A stretch of DNA of 64,000 bases from Gilliamella sp. Pra-s52 (lineage in GTDB: Bacteria; Pseudomonadota; Gammaproteobacteria; Enterobacterales; Orbaceae): positions 372,001 to 436,000 of the forward strand of contig NZ_WTEY01000001.1 of assembly GCF_009795805.1 (NCBI RefSeq). The letters run 5' to 3'. Position numbers and translations under genes: made by a program. The notes under the pieces were generated by a model that was not told where the DNA came from, did no database searches, and saw only the letters and a list, made by a program, of their open reading frames with translations. The first letter of the stretch is position 1; every line of letters begins with the position of its first letter. Shown piece by piece: positions 23,227-31,333 of this stretch.

Positions 23227-24234
23227 CTATTTATTAATCATAGTTACCGAATAACGTTTAGTTAAGGTTGGTGTATAAACATTAATCAAATTTGTTGGAA
23301 TATTTCCTCCTTTAGAAAGCTTTAGTGCTAATTCAGCTGCTTGTTCAGCCATTGTCTGTAATGGGTAACGAATAGTAGTTAATTTAGGATGTAAATAACG
23401 TGATAAAATAAGATCATCAAAACCGATGATAGAAATATCGCTTGGAATGTTAATATCATTATCATAAAGCACAGACATTGCACCAGCTGCCATTGAATCG
23501 TTATAACAAGCAATTGCAGTTATATGACAGTTTCGTTCAAGTAAAGACATCATTGCTTGTTCACCGCCCATTTCATTTGGCAAACCAATAGCGATTAAGT
23601 TTTCATTAATATCTATATTATGCTCTAATAAAGCATCTTTATAGCCTTGTAAACGATCAGAAGAATCAGATATATTATGATTTGAACATAAATAACCAAT
23701 TTTAGTATGTCCATGTTGAATTAGATGTTTGACCGCAAGATAAGCACCATAACGGTCATCAAGGGCAATGCAGCGTTTTTCAAAACCTTCTATGATTCGG
23801 TTTATCAAAACCATTCCCGGTACTTGTAACATTAATTTTTTAAGAGTGTTGTCGGGAATCATTTTTGCGTGTACAACTAATGATGAACAACGATGTTCAA
23901 TTAATTGAGTAATGGCATTATATTCTTGTTGCTCATTATGATAACCATTACCAATCAACAAAAAATGCCCTTTTCGAGAGGCAACTTTTTCAACGGTACT
24001 AACCATAGCACCAAAAAATGGATCTGAAACATCAGCTACGACAATACCAATAGTATTTGAGTTTTGTTGCGACAAAGCTCGGGCATTGGCATCAGGATAG
24101 TAGTTTAGTTTTTCCATAGCATTTTTTACGGTATCTCGGGTATTATCTCGTACATTATTTGCGTTATTTATAACGCGAGATACGGTTGCAACCGAAACTT
24201 TAGCTAAACGTGCAACATCTTTTATTGTTGTCAT
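23227..24234 (-). CDS. GalR/GalS-type transcriptional regulator (LacI family)
   Basis: N-terminal LacI helix-turn-helix (T-I-K-D-V-A-R-L-A-K-V-S-V-A-T-V-S-R-V-I-N) followed by a periplasmic-binding-like effector domain. It shares long stretches with E. coli GalR/GalS, for example D-P-F-F-G-A-M-V, G-N-G-Y-H-N-E-Q, C-I-A-L-D-D-R-Y-G-A and A-C-Y-N-D-S-M-A-A-G-A-M. 335 residues. Galactose is the probable inducer. Two operator-like palindromes of gal type lie upstream of lacZ and of the alpha-galactosidase gene, so it probably represses both. I cannot decide between GalR and GalS. Confidence 0.92.
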   Translation of the reverse strand: MTTIKDVARLAKVSVATVSRVINNANNVRDNTRDTVKNAMEKLNYYPDANARALSQQNSNTIGIVVADVSDPFFGAMVSTVEKVASRKGHFLLIGNGYHNEQQEYNAITQLIEHRCSSLVVHAKMIPDNTLKKLMLQVPGMVLINRIIEGFEKRCIALDDRYGAYLAVKHLIQHGHTKIGYLCSNHNISDSSDRLQGYKDALLEHNIDINENLIAIGLPNEMGGEQAMMSLLERNCHITAIACYNDSMAAGAMSVLYDNDINIPSDISIIGFDDLILSRYLHPKLTTIRYPLQTMAEQAAELALKLSKGGNIPTNLINVYTPTLTKRYSVTMINK

Positions 24235-24379
24235 AAAAAACCTTTTAATTAATTACTGCTAATATATTGTTTTATATATCACCTAAAATATAATACAAAA
24301 AAGATGCATAAAGCGAAAGTTAACTATTTTGTTTGTATTCTTGAGCAGATTAATTTGCTGTACTCTTATATAAAAATAC

Positions 24380-24416
24380 AAATAGGGAATTAGCGATTTT
24401 TGCTAATTCCCTATTT
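24380..24416 (-). terminator. Terminator of the alpha-galactosidase gene
   Basis: 15-bp perfect stem AAATAGGGAATTAGC / GCTAATTCCCTATTT with a 7-base loop, followed on the minus strand by GTATTTTTATA. It separates the alpha-galactosidase gene from galR. Confidence 0.88.
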
Positions 24417-24449
24417 GTTGCTAAGTGATAATATAATAAATTAATAATA

Positions 24450-26567
24450 TTATTTAGCGGTTAACTTTATTAACATTGCTGTTGCAGGATCAAGTACTGG
24501 TAATGGTAATCCTATATTCATTAACCAATCACCAGATAGCGTTGTTTTATCTTTCATCCATTGTGGTAATACTTTCATAACATGACTATTTATTTTAGGA
24601 TCAATATTATCAGGCATATCAAGCACCTCAATTTGGTATTGCTTATCAGCTAACAAACCTGCCAATCGCAAATTGCCGCTTAACGCATAGGTTGGTAATG
24701 TGAGTTGTGTAATGATAAATGCAGCTTCTTTTTTGTCTTGACTTACAACACCATAACTTTGCATTGCAGAGCTATCATCAACATCTAATCGTATGGTGTT
24801 ACCACTATGCAATAAAGAACGCAATTGCTTATGTAAACAAATATAATGTGTAAAGCCTTTTTGTTCTTCCTCAGACTCTTTTACGGGATCGAGTTCAACT
24901 CCCATATGTCCAAATAAAGCGGTTAGACCACGTAAATTCATATGTAGTTCACGAAATGTGGTATGGCATAATTTTCCACCAATATGCGCTCCCATTACTT
25001 CTGGAGGAAAAAAGTAACTCATACCACGTTGAATTATTTGTCTATCTAATGCATCGTTAGAATCGGAAGTCCAAAAACGTTGGGTACGTTTTAAAATTTC
25101 GTAATCAATACGCCCACCACCTGATGAACAAGATTCAATCTCAACATTAGGGAATCTTTCTTGCAAAATATCAAGTAATCGATAAAGTGATTTTGTTTGC
25201 CCAACAATAGCAGGATTTCCTCCATGTCCAGGTTGTACGATTTCTCGATTCATATCCCATTTTATATAATCAATATCATGGCTACCAAGTAACCACGTTA
25301 GTCTTTCAAGTAGGTATTCAAATACAGCAGGATTTTGTAAATCAAGCAAATACTGATGGCGACCTTCTGGTTGTTGATAACCTGGTAGCTCAAGCAACCA
25401 ATCAGGATGAGTACGATAAAGATCTGAATTTTTATTAATCATCTCTGGCTCAACCCAAATACCGAATTCCATTCCAAGATCTTTAACATGCTTAATCACA
25501 GGTTCTAAACCATTGGGATATTTGCGTCTATCTAAATACCAATCGCCTAATCCTTGATAATCATCATCACGCTTACCAAACCAACCATCATCAATAATAA
25601 AGCGTTCAACACCAATTTGAGCGGCTTTAGTTGCCATTTCCATAATGTAACTAGGATTGTGGTCAAAAAAGATACCTTCCCATGTATTAAGATGGACGGG
25701 CCTAGGTCTATTATTACAGAATTTAATAATATTGTTACGTAAATATTGATGAAAATGTTGGCTCATTTTGTTCAACCCTTCATCACTGTAGGTTGCGTAT
25801 AACCAAGGTGTTGTTAAAGATTCATCCTTAGCTAGTAAAATTTCACCGGCAAGATAAAGTGCTTCGGCTTGAATAAAGCGCTTACCATTACTTTTAACCG
25901 CAACTTGAATACGATGGTTACCACTCCAACCTAAATGGAATCCCCAAACTTCACCCGTTTGTTCCTTAAAGCCTTCAGTTCCAACCATCATTCCTGGGAA
26001 ATACTCGTGAGATGTTCGACCGCGGCGATTTTCTTGTAAATAACCGCAATGTGAGATTTTTGTTCGATGAGGAAAGAATTCCTTAATCCAACGCCCACTA
26101 AATGACATTAATTCTTGGGCTCGTTCAGTAATAGGTAATGTCACAGCAAGGCGATTAACTTGGTATGGTTCATCACCTAAATTAGTTAAGGTATTTTGAC
26201 ATTGTAGTACACCACTTTTATCTAAAATAAAATGACTAGTTAAGCGCAGTTTAGCGATAACGTCTTCGCTAATGATCGTTATATCATTATCATTTTTGAT
26301 AACTTCTTTGGTAGCAAAAACTGGGGACCAATCTTTACCCTCTCTATGTCCTTCAAGCCCTGGTGTACTAAAATTACCTAAGCCTTCTTCAGGGCAAAGA
26401 GTGAAGGGTACATTGACATCTATACGAGAATTAGGCACAGCAGGCATCAACATATCGACCATTTCGAGTTGAGAGTTTTGTAAACGTTTACCAAAATAGC
26501 ATAGTTCAGCATAAGGTTCAGTGCGAAAAAAAACATCAATATTATTATTGTTAATACGATAATTCAT
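24450..26567 (-). CDS. Alpha-galactosidase, GH36 (RafA/AgaA type)
   Basis: Cleaves alpha-1,6-galactose from melibiose, raffinose and related oligosaccharides. 705 residues with the GH36 layout: N-terminal beta-supersandwich, TIM barrel (about 310-610), C-terminal beta domain. The nucleophile Asp438 lies in K-W-D-M-N-R, and the acid/base is within S-D-S-N-D-A (Asp502/505). No signal peptide. I chose the ATG at 26567, which has GGAG just upstream and begins M-N-Y-R-I-N-N; the frame extends 25 codons further but without homology or a binding site. A gal-type operator and a CRP-like site lie 80-116 bp upstream. No sugar permease is adjacent. Confidence 0.93.
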   Translation of the reverse strand: MNYRINNNNIDVFFRTEPYAELCYFGKRLQNSQLEMVDMLMPAVPNSRIDVNVPFTLCPEEGLGNFSTPGLEGHREGKDWSPVFATKEVIKNDNDITIISEDVIAKLRLTSHFILDKSGVLQCQNTLTNLGDEPYQVNRLAVTLPITERAQELMSFSGRWIKEFFPHRTKISHCGYLQENRRGRTSHEYFPGMMVGTEGFKEQTGEVWGFHLGWSGNHRIQVAVKSNGKRFIQAEALYLAGEILLAKDESLTTPWLYATYSDEGLNKMSQHFHQYLRNNIIKFCNNRPRPVHLNTWEGIFFDHNPSYIMEMATKAAQIGVERFIIDDGWFGKRDDDYQGLGDWYLDRRKYPNGLEPVIKHVKDLGMEFGIWVEPEMINKNSDLYRTHPDWLLELPGYQQPEGRHQYLLDLQNPAVFEYLLERLTWLLGSHDIDYIKWDMNREIVQPGHGGNPAIVGQTKSLYRLLDILQERFPNVEIESCSSGGGRIDYEILKRTQRFWTSDSNDALDRQIIQRGMSYFFPPEVMGAHIGGKLCHTTFRELHMNLRGLTALFGHMGVELDPVKESEEEQKGFTHYICLHKQLRSLLHSGNTIRLDVDDSSAMQSYGVVSQDKKEAAFIITQLTLPTYALSGNLRLAGLLADKQYQIEVLDMPDNIDPKINSHVMKVLPQWMKDKTTLSGDWLMNIGLPLPVLDPATAMLIKLTAK

Positions 26568-26646
26568 AGCGGCTCCAAAGTTATAATTCCTATATTTTAT
26601 AAAATAATCATATTTTGTATAAAATAATACCTTTAATTTCATATTT

Positions 26647-26662
26647 TGTGATTAAGATCTCA
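26647..26662. promoter_or_regulatory. CRP-like site upstream of alpha-galactosidase
   Basis: TGTGA-N6-TCTCA, one mismatch to the CRP consensus, six bases from the GalR-like operator. Its position relative to a start site is uncertain. Confidence 0.5.
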
Positions 26663-26667
26663 TGAAA

Positions 26668-26683
26668 ATGTAATCGATTTCAT
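26668..26683. promoter_or_regulatory. GalR/GalS-like operator upstream of alpha-galactosidase
   Basis: ATGTAATCGATTTCAT, a palindrome centred on C|G with 10 of 11 extended half-site positions symmetric. It matches the gal consensus TGTAANCGNTTACA except at one base and shares ATGTAATCG with the lacZ operator at 21068. Confidence 0.72.
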
Positions 26684-26782
26684 TTTTGGTTTTCAAAATG
26701 GTTTGCTATAAAATGATTATGCGAATTGCTGTTTATTTATGTTATTATGTACTTGTTTATGGGCTATATTATTGGAAATATA

Positions 26783-27397
26783 ATGAAAAAACAAAATATT
26801 ATTGCGGTTCTTTCGTTTTTTACAATGGCTTTTGATACGTATGCTGTAGACAAATATGTGACTGATAATGTCGATATTTATTTGCGTCGAGGACCTGGTT
26901 CGCAATATGCGTTTTCTAATGCTGTTAAAGCGGGAGAAAAAGTTGTCGAGCTTGAAAAAAGTACAGATGGTAAGTATACCCGAATTCAACTCAATAATGG
27001 ACGTACAGCTTGGATTGAAACAAATAAACTCAATGAACAACCAAGTTATAAAGAACGCTTTCCATCATTAGAAGCGAAACTTGCCGAATATCAAGACAAA
27101 GTAGATAACGCCGAAGCAAATCAACAAAAATTGGTGAGCGACTATGTTCAAAAACTAAAACTGGCAGAAGAATCAATAGCAACACTGCAAAATAAAAATG
27201 CAGTTTTAGAACAACAAGTTAAAGAGCAGGACTCACAAATTGAATCGATGTTAAATCAAGTGGACGATAAACGCCGTGATCTTATTGTAACTTGGTTTAC
27301 CTATGGCGGACTTGTTGCAGGAGGAGGACTTATTTTAGGATTGATATTACCAAGTATTATACCTAGCCGACGCAAAAAAGACCGTTGGATGCGATAG
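26783..27397 (+). CDS. ygiM: SH3-domain membrane protein YgiM
   Basis: 204 residues: signal peptide (cleavage near T-Y-A), a bacterial SH3 domain (about 22-90, with Y-L-R-R-G-P-G-S and W-I-E), a long coiled coil (about 95-165) and a C-terminal transmembrane helix (about 170-192) with a basic tail. This architecture matches the YgiM/TIGR04211 family; its function is not settled. The ATG at 26783 has GGAAA six bases upstream; the upstream in-frame extension is hydrophobic noise. Its stop codon abuts the cca start, the enteric ygiM-cca pair. Confidence 0.9.
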   Translation: MKKQNIIAVLSFFTMAFDTYAVDKYVTDNVDIYLRRGPGSQYAFSNAVKAGEKVVELEKSTDGKYTRIQLNNGRTAWIETNKLNEQPSYKERFPSLEAKLAEYQDKVDNAEANQQKLVSDYVQKLKLAEESIATLQNKNAVLEQQVKEQDSQIESMLNQVDDKRRDLIVTWFTYGGLVAGGGLILGLILPSIIPSRRKKDRWMR

Positions 27398-28495
27398 ATG
27401 AGAAAAATCTATCTTGTAGGCGGGAGTGTACGTGATAGATTGTTACATCTGCCTGTTTCTGACCATGACTGGGTTGTTGTTGGTGCTACGCCTGAAGAAC
27501 TTTTGGCTTTAGGGTATCAACAAGTTGGTAAAGATTTCCCCGTGTTTTTGCATCCTATAACAAAAGAAGAATACGCATTAGCTCGAACTGAGCGCAAATC
27601 AGGTAAAGGCTATACTGGATTTATTTGTGATTTTGGTAAAGAAATTACATTAGAACAAGACCTCATTCGTCGGGATTTAACCATTAACGCTATTGCCATG
27701 GATGAAAATGGCAATATTGTCGATCCTTATCATGGTGTGGATGATATTAAACATAAGATTTTACGCCATGTATCACCTGCTTTTCGTGAAGATCCATTGC
27801 GTATTTTGCGTGTCGCTCGCTTTGCAGCACGTTTTTATCAGCTTGGTTTTAAGGTAGCACCACAAACCTTAGCGCTAATGAAACAAATGGTAATAGCGGG
27901 TGAAATTAGCTATCTAACTGCCGAACGTGTATGGAAGGAAACTGAAAAAGCATTATCAGCAAAAAATCCACAAATCTACTTTCAAGTGCTTGAACAATGC
28001 GGTGCGTTGACATTACTCTTTCCCTCATTAGAGTTATCAACCAATATAGTTGATGCACTAAAACAATCTGCTTTATTAACTGATGATTTAACCATCCGAT
28101 TTGCCGTGTTGTGTGCTCAGTTACCTAGCAAGCCAGTGGTTGAAGCCCTATGTAAAAAAATCAAAGCACCTAATAATTACACTAAAATTGCCGTTATGGT
28201 TCAGCAATATCGTCATGATTTTGAGCATATACACATGCTCACCGCTGAGCAAATTGTGTCTTTACTAAATAGTATCGATGTTTGGCGTAACCCTTCACAC
28301 CTTGAGCAACTCATTACAGCAAGTCAATCGTTTGCCAAAACGCCTGAATTTGTACAAGCAAATTACCTAAAAGAAGCTTATAAGATTGCCAATAATGTCA
28401 ATGTACAACACATTATTGTGGAAGGTTACACAGGAAAGCAAATTCATTTTGAACTACAAAAAAGGCGAATTGAAGCGTTATTAAACTGGATTTGA
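27398..28495 (+). CDS. cca: CCA-adding tRNA nucleotidyltransferase
   Basis: Adds or repairs the 3' CCA of tRNAs. The nucleotidyltransferase head has G-G-S-V-R-D (8-13) and the metal-binding Asp22/Asp24 in S-D-H-D-W; R-R-D-L-T-I-N-A-I-A and E-D-P-L-R-I-L-R follow. At 365 residues it is about 45 shorter than E. coli Cca, and the H-D-x-G-K metal motif of the C-terminal HD phosphohydrolase domain is not visible, so the 2',3'-cyclic phosphatase activity is probably lost. It starts immediately after the ygiM stop. A tRNA cluster follows 116 bp downstream. Confidence 0.95.
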   Translation: MRKIYLVGGSVRDRLLHLPVSDHDWVVVGATPEELLALGYQQVGKDFPVFLHPITKEEYALARTERKSGKGYTGFICDFGKEITLEQDLIRRDLTINAIAMDENGNIVDPYHGVDDIKHKILRHVSPAFREDPLRILRVARFAARFYQLGFKVAPQTLALMKQMVIAGEISYLTAERVWKETEKALSAKNPQIYFQVLEQCGALTLLFPSLELSTNIVDALKQSALLTDDLTIRFAVLCAQLPSKPVVEALCKKIKAPNNYTKIAVMVQQYRHDFEHIHMLTAEQIVSLLNSIDVWRNPSHLEQLITASQSFAKTPEFVQANYLKEAYKIANNVNVQHIIVEGYTGKQIHFELQKRRIEALLNWI

Positions 28496-28545
28496 TTGCA
28501 TCTTAATCAGTCGTCAATTTTTTTCAAAATATCTAAAAAAAAGGG

Positions 28546-28574
28546 TTGACGATTTGGCGTAATACAAGCATAAT
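28546..28574 (+). promoter_or_regulatory. tRNA operon promoter
   Basis: TTGACG (28546-28551), 17 bp, CATAAT (28569-28574), followed by a GC-rich discriminator GCGCC, as in stringently controlled stable-RNA promoters. The first tRNA starts 37 bp further on. Confidence 0.8.
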
Positions 28575-28611
28575 GCGCCTCGCAGTGTTGGTTATGACGT
28601 TGCGAATGAAT

Positions 28612-28688
28612 GGCTACGTAGCTCAGTTGGTTAGAGCACATCACTCATAATGATGGGGTCACAGGTTCGAATCCCGTCGTAGCCACCA
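28612..28688 (+). tRNA. tRNA-Met(CAT), elongator type
   Basis: 77 bases with encoded CCA. Acceptor GGCTACG pairs with CGTAGCC, anticodon CAT, T-loop AGGTTCGAATCC. Paired G1-C72 and the similarity to enteric metT support elongator methionine. Confidence 0.95.
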
Positions 28689-28725
28689 TTAAGATTAGGT
28701 AGTACTTTTACCGGAAGTATTCAGT

Positions 28726-28810
28726 GCGGGTGTGGCGAAATTGGTAGACGCACCAGATTTAGGTTCTGGCGCCGCAAGGTGTGTGAGTTCAAGTCTCTCC
28801 ACCCGCACCA
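28726..28810 (+). tRNA. tRNA-Leu(TAG)
   Basis: 85-base class II tRNA with CCA. Acceptor GCGGGTG / CACCCGC, anticodon TAG, variable arm GCC-GCAA-GGT. Close to enteric leuW. The T-stem has one T-T mismatch. Confidence 0.95.
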
Positions 28811-28833
28811 TTTAATTTTAGTGTCTTCTTTAT

Positions 28834-28908
28834 TGGGGTATAGCCAAGCGGTAAGGCAGCGGGTTTTGATCCCGCCACGCCCAGGTTCGAATCCTGGTAC
28901 CCCAGCCA
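28834..28908 (+). tRNA. tRNA-Gln(TTG), copy 1
   Basis: 75 bases with CCA. Acceptor TGGGGTA / TACCCCA, anticodon TTG, T-loop AGGTTCGAATCCT. Identical to the second copy except one base (C here, T there) in the variable region. Confidence 0.95.
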
Positions 28909-28987
28909 TTCCAACTGCTTAATTTTTTGATATCTGATTATTCAGTCTACTATTGCTTTTTGCAATTTATTTTTTCGATTATCCTAA

Positions 28988-29072
28988 ACGGGTATAGAGG
29001 AATGGGTAGACGCACTAGGTTCAGATTCTAGTTCCGGAAGGTGTGCGAGTTCAAATCCCACTACTCGTACCA
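28988..29072 (+). tRNA. tRNA-Leu(CAG), divergent
   Basis: 85 bases with CCA. Acceptor ACGGGTA / TACTCGT pairs over seven positions (one G-T). The anticodon stem CTAGG / TCTAG encloses a CAG anticodon, and the variable arm is CC-GGAA-GG. Odd points: an A1-T72 first pair, an A-G mismatch in the D-stem, and a T-stem (GCGAG / CCCAC) with two mismatches. It may be a functional but diverged leucine tRNA or a decaying one. Confidence 0.75.
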
Positions 29073-29093
29073 GATATCATCACTTCCTTCAAT

Positions 29094-29168
29094 TGGGGTA
29101 TAGCCAAGCGGTAAGGCAGCGGGTTTTGATCCCGCCATGCCCAGGTTCGAATCCTGGTACCCCAGCCA
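29094..29168 (+). tRNA. tRNA-Gln(TTG), copy 2
   Basis: 75 bases, identical to copy 1 except one variable-region base. Last tRNA of the cluster Met-Leu(TAG)-Gln-Leu(CAG)-Gln. Confidence 0.95.
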
Positions 29169-29182
29169 ACTATTCACACTAA

Positions 29183-29208
29183 ACATATGCACACATAAAT
29201 GTTTTTTT
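29183..29208 (+). terminator. Possible terminator of the tRNA operon
   Basis: Imperfect hairpin ACATATG / CATAAATGT followed by a run of seven T, 15 bp after the last tRNA. Confidence 0.55.
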
Positions 29209-29340
29209 AGTGGCCGTTGCTTATCTAAATATCATTTTAATTGAACGGAAATGCTGATTTGTTATTGCTGAATAGAATTTTGGTGTGCTTTTGCTTACTT
29301 AATTGTTAGTAACTCTTTGATTTTAATTAAAAATAAAAAA

Positions 29341-29377
29341 TCAAATAAAATCAATAACTTTTCTGACCGTTTTTTAA
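29341..29377 (+). repeat. Dispersed ~37-bp repeat, copy A
   Basis: Contains AATAAAATCAATAAC, then TTTTCTGACCG and a T-run: the same ordered pattern as copies B to E in this window. It lies between the tRNA operon and the convergent YdgH-like gene. Confidence 0.75.
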
Positions 29378-29383
29378 AATAAA

Positions 29384-29417
29384 AACCCATGTAGGAAAGT
29401 GAATTGCTACATGGGTT
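29384..29417 (-). terminator. Terminator of the YdgH-like gene
   Basis: 11-bp stem AACCCATGTAG / CTACATGGGTT with a 12-base loop, followed on the minus strand by TTTATTTTA. Confidence 0.85.
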
Positions 29418-29451
29418 GATTTTAGTAAAGAACAAGTTTATTTATGCTTTA

Positions 29452-30252
29452 TTATTTATATAAATTGATAAAAACAGTTTGCGCTGTACTTGCTGGGTTG
29501 TTTGATACTTCTTTTACATAATAAAAATGTGCACCATTGGCAACAGCATGTTTTTGTGCTGCTTCGCTGATTTCAGAAGTATCGTTAAAGACACCATGGA
29601 AGCTAATAGTATCGTATGGTGTCATGCGTTTAAATGCCTCGCTACTGATTTCGTAAGCATCTTGACCTTGTATTGCGGTTGTAACGATGTAATCCCTCAC
29701 AGGTGCATCTTGTTTATATAATGAAACATCAATGTCTTGGGCTTGGTCTTGACTACCGACTGATGAAATAGAATCGATATAAAACGCATAGGCATTTTTT
29801 TCAGCAGCTAATTTACTTGCCGCTTCAGTAATTTCGGAAGTGTTGTTGTAATTACCTTTAAATTTAACGACTTCAAATGGTACATAGTAAAGGGCTTTTG
29901 AGCGGTTATAGGAAACAACGCCATTATAAGTGGTTGGATTTTGCTCGACAGCTATTTGAGCATTAGATTTGTAAATATTAGCGTAAACAATCGCACGATC
30001 TGAAGAAGTTCCACTAGCTGGAGTTTCCATTGCTGTAATATAATAATATTGAGCACCGGCTTCATCAGCTGCACGCGAAATATCATCTGCAGCATTATCA
30101 GCTTGTAGATAATTTCCTGTTACTGAAATTTCTTTCAATGGTATTAAATGGCGGCTTTCTTTAGATGTTAATGGTTGAGCAGCATAAAGATTAGCAATAG
30201 GTAAAGATAATAATACAGCTAAAGCAATAGAAGATTTAGTAAAACGTTTCAT
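29452..30252 (-). CDS. Periplasmic protein with three YdgH/BhsA (DUF1471) domains
   Basis: 266 residues. Signal peptide with cleavage after L-Y-A-A (about 24). Three repeated domains of ~65-80 residues follow, each ending in a beta strand like [IV]-x-[LI]-Y-K and carrying a D-[DT]-[IS]-x-E-A-A-x-x-A helix, for example N-N-T-S-E-I-T-E-A-A and N-D-T-S-E-I-S-E-A-A. Three DUF1471 domains are typical of E. coli YdgH, although that protein is longer (314). DUF1471 proteins are linked to stress and biofilm; the exact role is unknown. I chose the ATG at 30252 (GAAGGG upstream) rather than the upstream TTG. Confidence 0.85.
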   Translation of the reverse strand: MKRFTKSSIALAVLLSLPIANLYAAQPLTSKESRHLIPLKEISVTGNYLQADNAADDISRAADEAGAQYYYITAMETPASGTSSDRAIVYANIYKSNAQIAVEQNPTTYNGVVSYNRSKALYYVPFEVVKFKGNYNNTSEITEAASKLAAEKNAYAFYIDSISSVGSQDQAQDIDVSLYKQDAPVRDYIVTTAIQGQDAYEISSEAFKRMTPYDTISFHGVFNDTSEISEAAQKHAVANGAHFYYVKEVSNNPASTAQTVFINLYK

Positions 30253-30604
30253 GATATAGCCCTTCAATTTGAATTATTAAAATAGAAAATCACTGTTTAA
30301 CGCTTATTTAATTTGCAGATGTATTAATGATGTCGCTTAGAGAGTATTCGAATTTATGAAGCTCCTGAGTGTTTTATCCTTGTCTACTTGTTAAAAGCAT
30401 TAAGATATAGTTGTTTTAGTAGGAACAGATAGTAAAACAACTAGCTACTGTTATAAGATGTTTATGAAAAATCCTCAAGCTCTTTTAATGAAACAGCAAA
30501 TCGTCTAGCATTATTTGCTTAAAATGAAATTAATTGCTAAAAATGGCGTTAATTCAGCACTGATTTTGTTTGCTATTTTTTTAACAGTATTTTATTGATG
30601 ACAG
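30253..30604. other. Intergenic region with one hairpin
   Basis: 352 bases between the YdgH-like start and the Nudix gene end. It contains a 10-bp inverted repeat AGTTGTTTTA / TAAAACAACT at 30409-30442 with a 14-base loop and no T-run. The YdgH-like promoter should be here; I cannot place it. No ORF or RNA gene is supported. Confidence 0.5.
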
Positions 30605-31216
30605 TTATTCACAAATATTTTCAATAAATAAATTAATCAATTGTGCGGTTAAACCCCAAATAACCCAATCTTGATACTGATAAAAATAGACCGAATATTC
30701 AGATCTTTTTTGCCAATTGGCTGAACGGTTGACAATAATATCAAAAGGAAAGTCATCGGCAGGTTTATGTCCAATAAACATCGTTGCACGTTGTGGTGGG
30801 TTGTCAATAAACCATGCAATAGGAACAGTAAAAATTTGTTCAACTTCATCATGGTTTAGTTGCAAATCATCTAGTGAATTTATTGTACCTACGAATGGAT
30901 AAATCATCATACCCAACGTGGCAATAAATTTAGGTAATTGCCCTAAAATTTTAATTTGATTAAGGGGGAGGCCTAATTCTTCAACGGTTTCGCGTTTAGC
31001 TGTGTATTCGGGATTGATATCCGCTAATTCAACACGCCCACCAGGGAAACAAATATCCCCCGGTTGTCGTTTTAGTTTTTTTGATCTGACTTGAAACAAT
31101 AGCTGGAGTTGATCATCAACATGAACGATCGGTAATAGCACAGCAGCTTTATTATCAACACGTTTTATAGTTGTACATTTTTGAATCTGTTTAGTTATCC
31201 TTTCGATTGTGATCAT
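30605..31216 (-). CDS. nudL: Nudix hydrolase, CoA pyrophosphatase type (NudL)
   Basis: 203 residues. The Nudix box is recognisable as F-P-G-G-R-V-E ... R-E-T-V-E-E-L-G-L (about 57-82), preceded by the R-S-x-x-L-x-x-x-P-G-D-[IV]-x-F-P-G-G segment typical of the NudL/YeaB CoA-pyrophosphatase subgroup. Such enzymes cleave CoA and related nucleoside diphosphate derivatives. Upstream cyaA is divergent, 117 bp away. The subgroup assignment is likely; substrate is inferred. Confidence 0.85.
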   Translation of the reverse strand: MITIERITKQIQKCTTIKRVDNKAAVLLPIVHVDDQLQLLFQVRSKKLKRQPGDICFPGGRVELADINPEYTAKRETVEELGLPLNQIKILGQLPKFIATLGMMIYPFVGTINSLDDLQLNHDEVEQIFTVPIAWFIDNPPQRATMFIGHKPADDFPFDIIVNRSANWQKRSEYSVYFYQYQDWVIWGLTAQLINLFIENICE

Positions 31217-31333
31217 AATAATTAATTTTATCCAGCATTTAATTTAAATTGTTGCTCTATTTACCTTACACGAATAACATGCTAACTTAATAAAAGCGTT
31301 AGTTTAATACGCACGTTTTTCCTAATTGAAGCT

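Noticed and set aside
28721-28909. Minus-strand ORF with G-V-P-G-F-E-P-G and G-W-R-D-L-N-S-H
   Set aside because: Well-known false ORF type formed by the antisense of tRNA genes; it lies over tRNA-Leu and tRNA-Gln.
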